Part shown: one piece after another, positions 63,887-64,000 of the stretch | How positions within the stretch are numbered: the stretch's first letter is position 1 | Layout of the letters: each line of letters opens with the position of its first letter | Assembly: GCA_009929375.1 (NCBI GenBank) | Contig: SAAO01000013.1 | Coordinates: forward strand, 29,228-93,227 | DNA: 64,000 bases | Origin: Bacteroidia bacterium | Lineage (GTDB): Bacteria > Bacteroidota > Bacteroidia > Bacteroidales > Paludibacteraceae | Direction: 5' to 3' | Program-made: the position numbers and the translations under genes | The notes under the pieces: model-generated | Seen by the model: the letters and a program-made list of their open reading frames with translations, nothing else | What the model was told of the DNA's origin: nothing | Databases searched by the model: none

Positions 63887-64000
63887 CGTAAATATTATGA
63901 ATCACTACTGACCGACAAAAAATTGATTTAGCAAAAGGGAAGCCATCTAAGCGATAACTTCCCCCGATATAGTACTTTTGTTTTACCACAAACACATAGA

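Noticed and set aside
63937..63963. GGGAAG...CTTCCC hairpin as a terminator
   Set aside because: Only six base pairs, 15-nt loop and no T-run; likely chance.

Overview
The window is a contiguous chromosomal stretch from a member of the Bacteroidota, most likely an anaerobic or facultative Bacteroidales-type organism. The evidence is: low GC; almost no Shine-Dalgarno sequences; promoters of the TTG/TTTG-N20-22-TAnnTTTG type; lipoprotein signal peptides; Bacteroidota-style proteins (SecA of about 1100 residues, DUF4251 and START-like proteins, RibBA fusion, long QueF, AddB-like nuclease); a four-subunit 2-oxoacid:ferredoxin oxidoreductase; and a methylmalonyl/propionyl-CoA carboxyltransferase. 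Gene density is high. I saw no tRNA, rRNA, prophage, CRISPR array or transposase gene.

Layout. 1-4.8 kb: end of coaE, thiol peroxidase, a zincin-like lipoprotein, a GH13 amylase and a DUF4251 lipoprotein. 4.8-16.2 kb: a large PutA-type proline catabolic enzyme, a YgiQ radical-SAM protein, a D-lactate dehydrogenase, a three-gene envelope operon (serine hydrolase, polysaccharide deacetylase, lipoprotein) and panB. 16.5-25.8 kb, plus strand: a FlaA1/CapD-type sugar dehydratase and a WecA/MraY-type sugar-phosphate transferase, an ABC-F ATPase, a helical-repeat protein, carboxyltransferase plus biotin carrier, an acidic small protein and a family 2 glycosyltransferase. 25.9-39.3 kb: DUF349 protein; LptF/G permease-ribBA-SDR operon; START-like protein; cytidine deaminase; glucosaminidase-DUF721-cupin group; dnaJ, grpE, queF and an aminopeptidase P.

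39.5-46.7 kb holds a complete trpBEGDCFA operon and is the most interesting part. It starts with a promoter, a 20-codon leader peptide with three consecutive Trp codons, a mutually exclusive antiterminator and a strong intrinsic terminator: a textbook transcription attenuator that can be read directly. In addition, the starts of trpB, trpE and trpG are each bracketed by a pair of inverted GC-rich palindromic repeats (core CCCCCTAAAGGGGG) spaced about 86-90 nt apart. The distal copy lies inside the reading frame and adds an N-terminal extension of about 20-27 residues with a shared N-x-x-S/T-P-L/F motif. The repeats look like a small non-coding mobile element that supplies start codons, or an RNA structure that brackets them.

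46.8-64 kb, mostly minus strand: ubiE/menG, lgt, secA, a YihY family membrane protein, RNase P RNA, the 2-oxoacid:ferredoxin oxidoreductase operon (delta-alpha-beta-gamma), an esterase, an AddB-like nuclease with a CYTH protein, a DUF554 membrane protein (plus strand) and an alpha/beta hydrolase. Intergenic spaces carry many hairpin terminators and several degenerate dispersed-repeat phrases.
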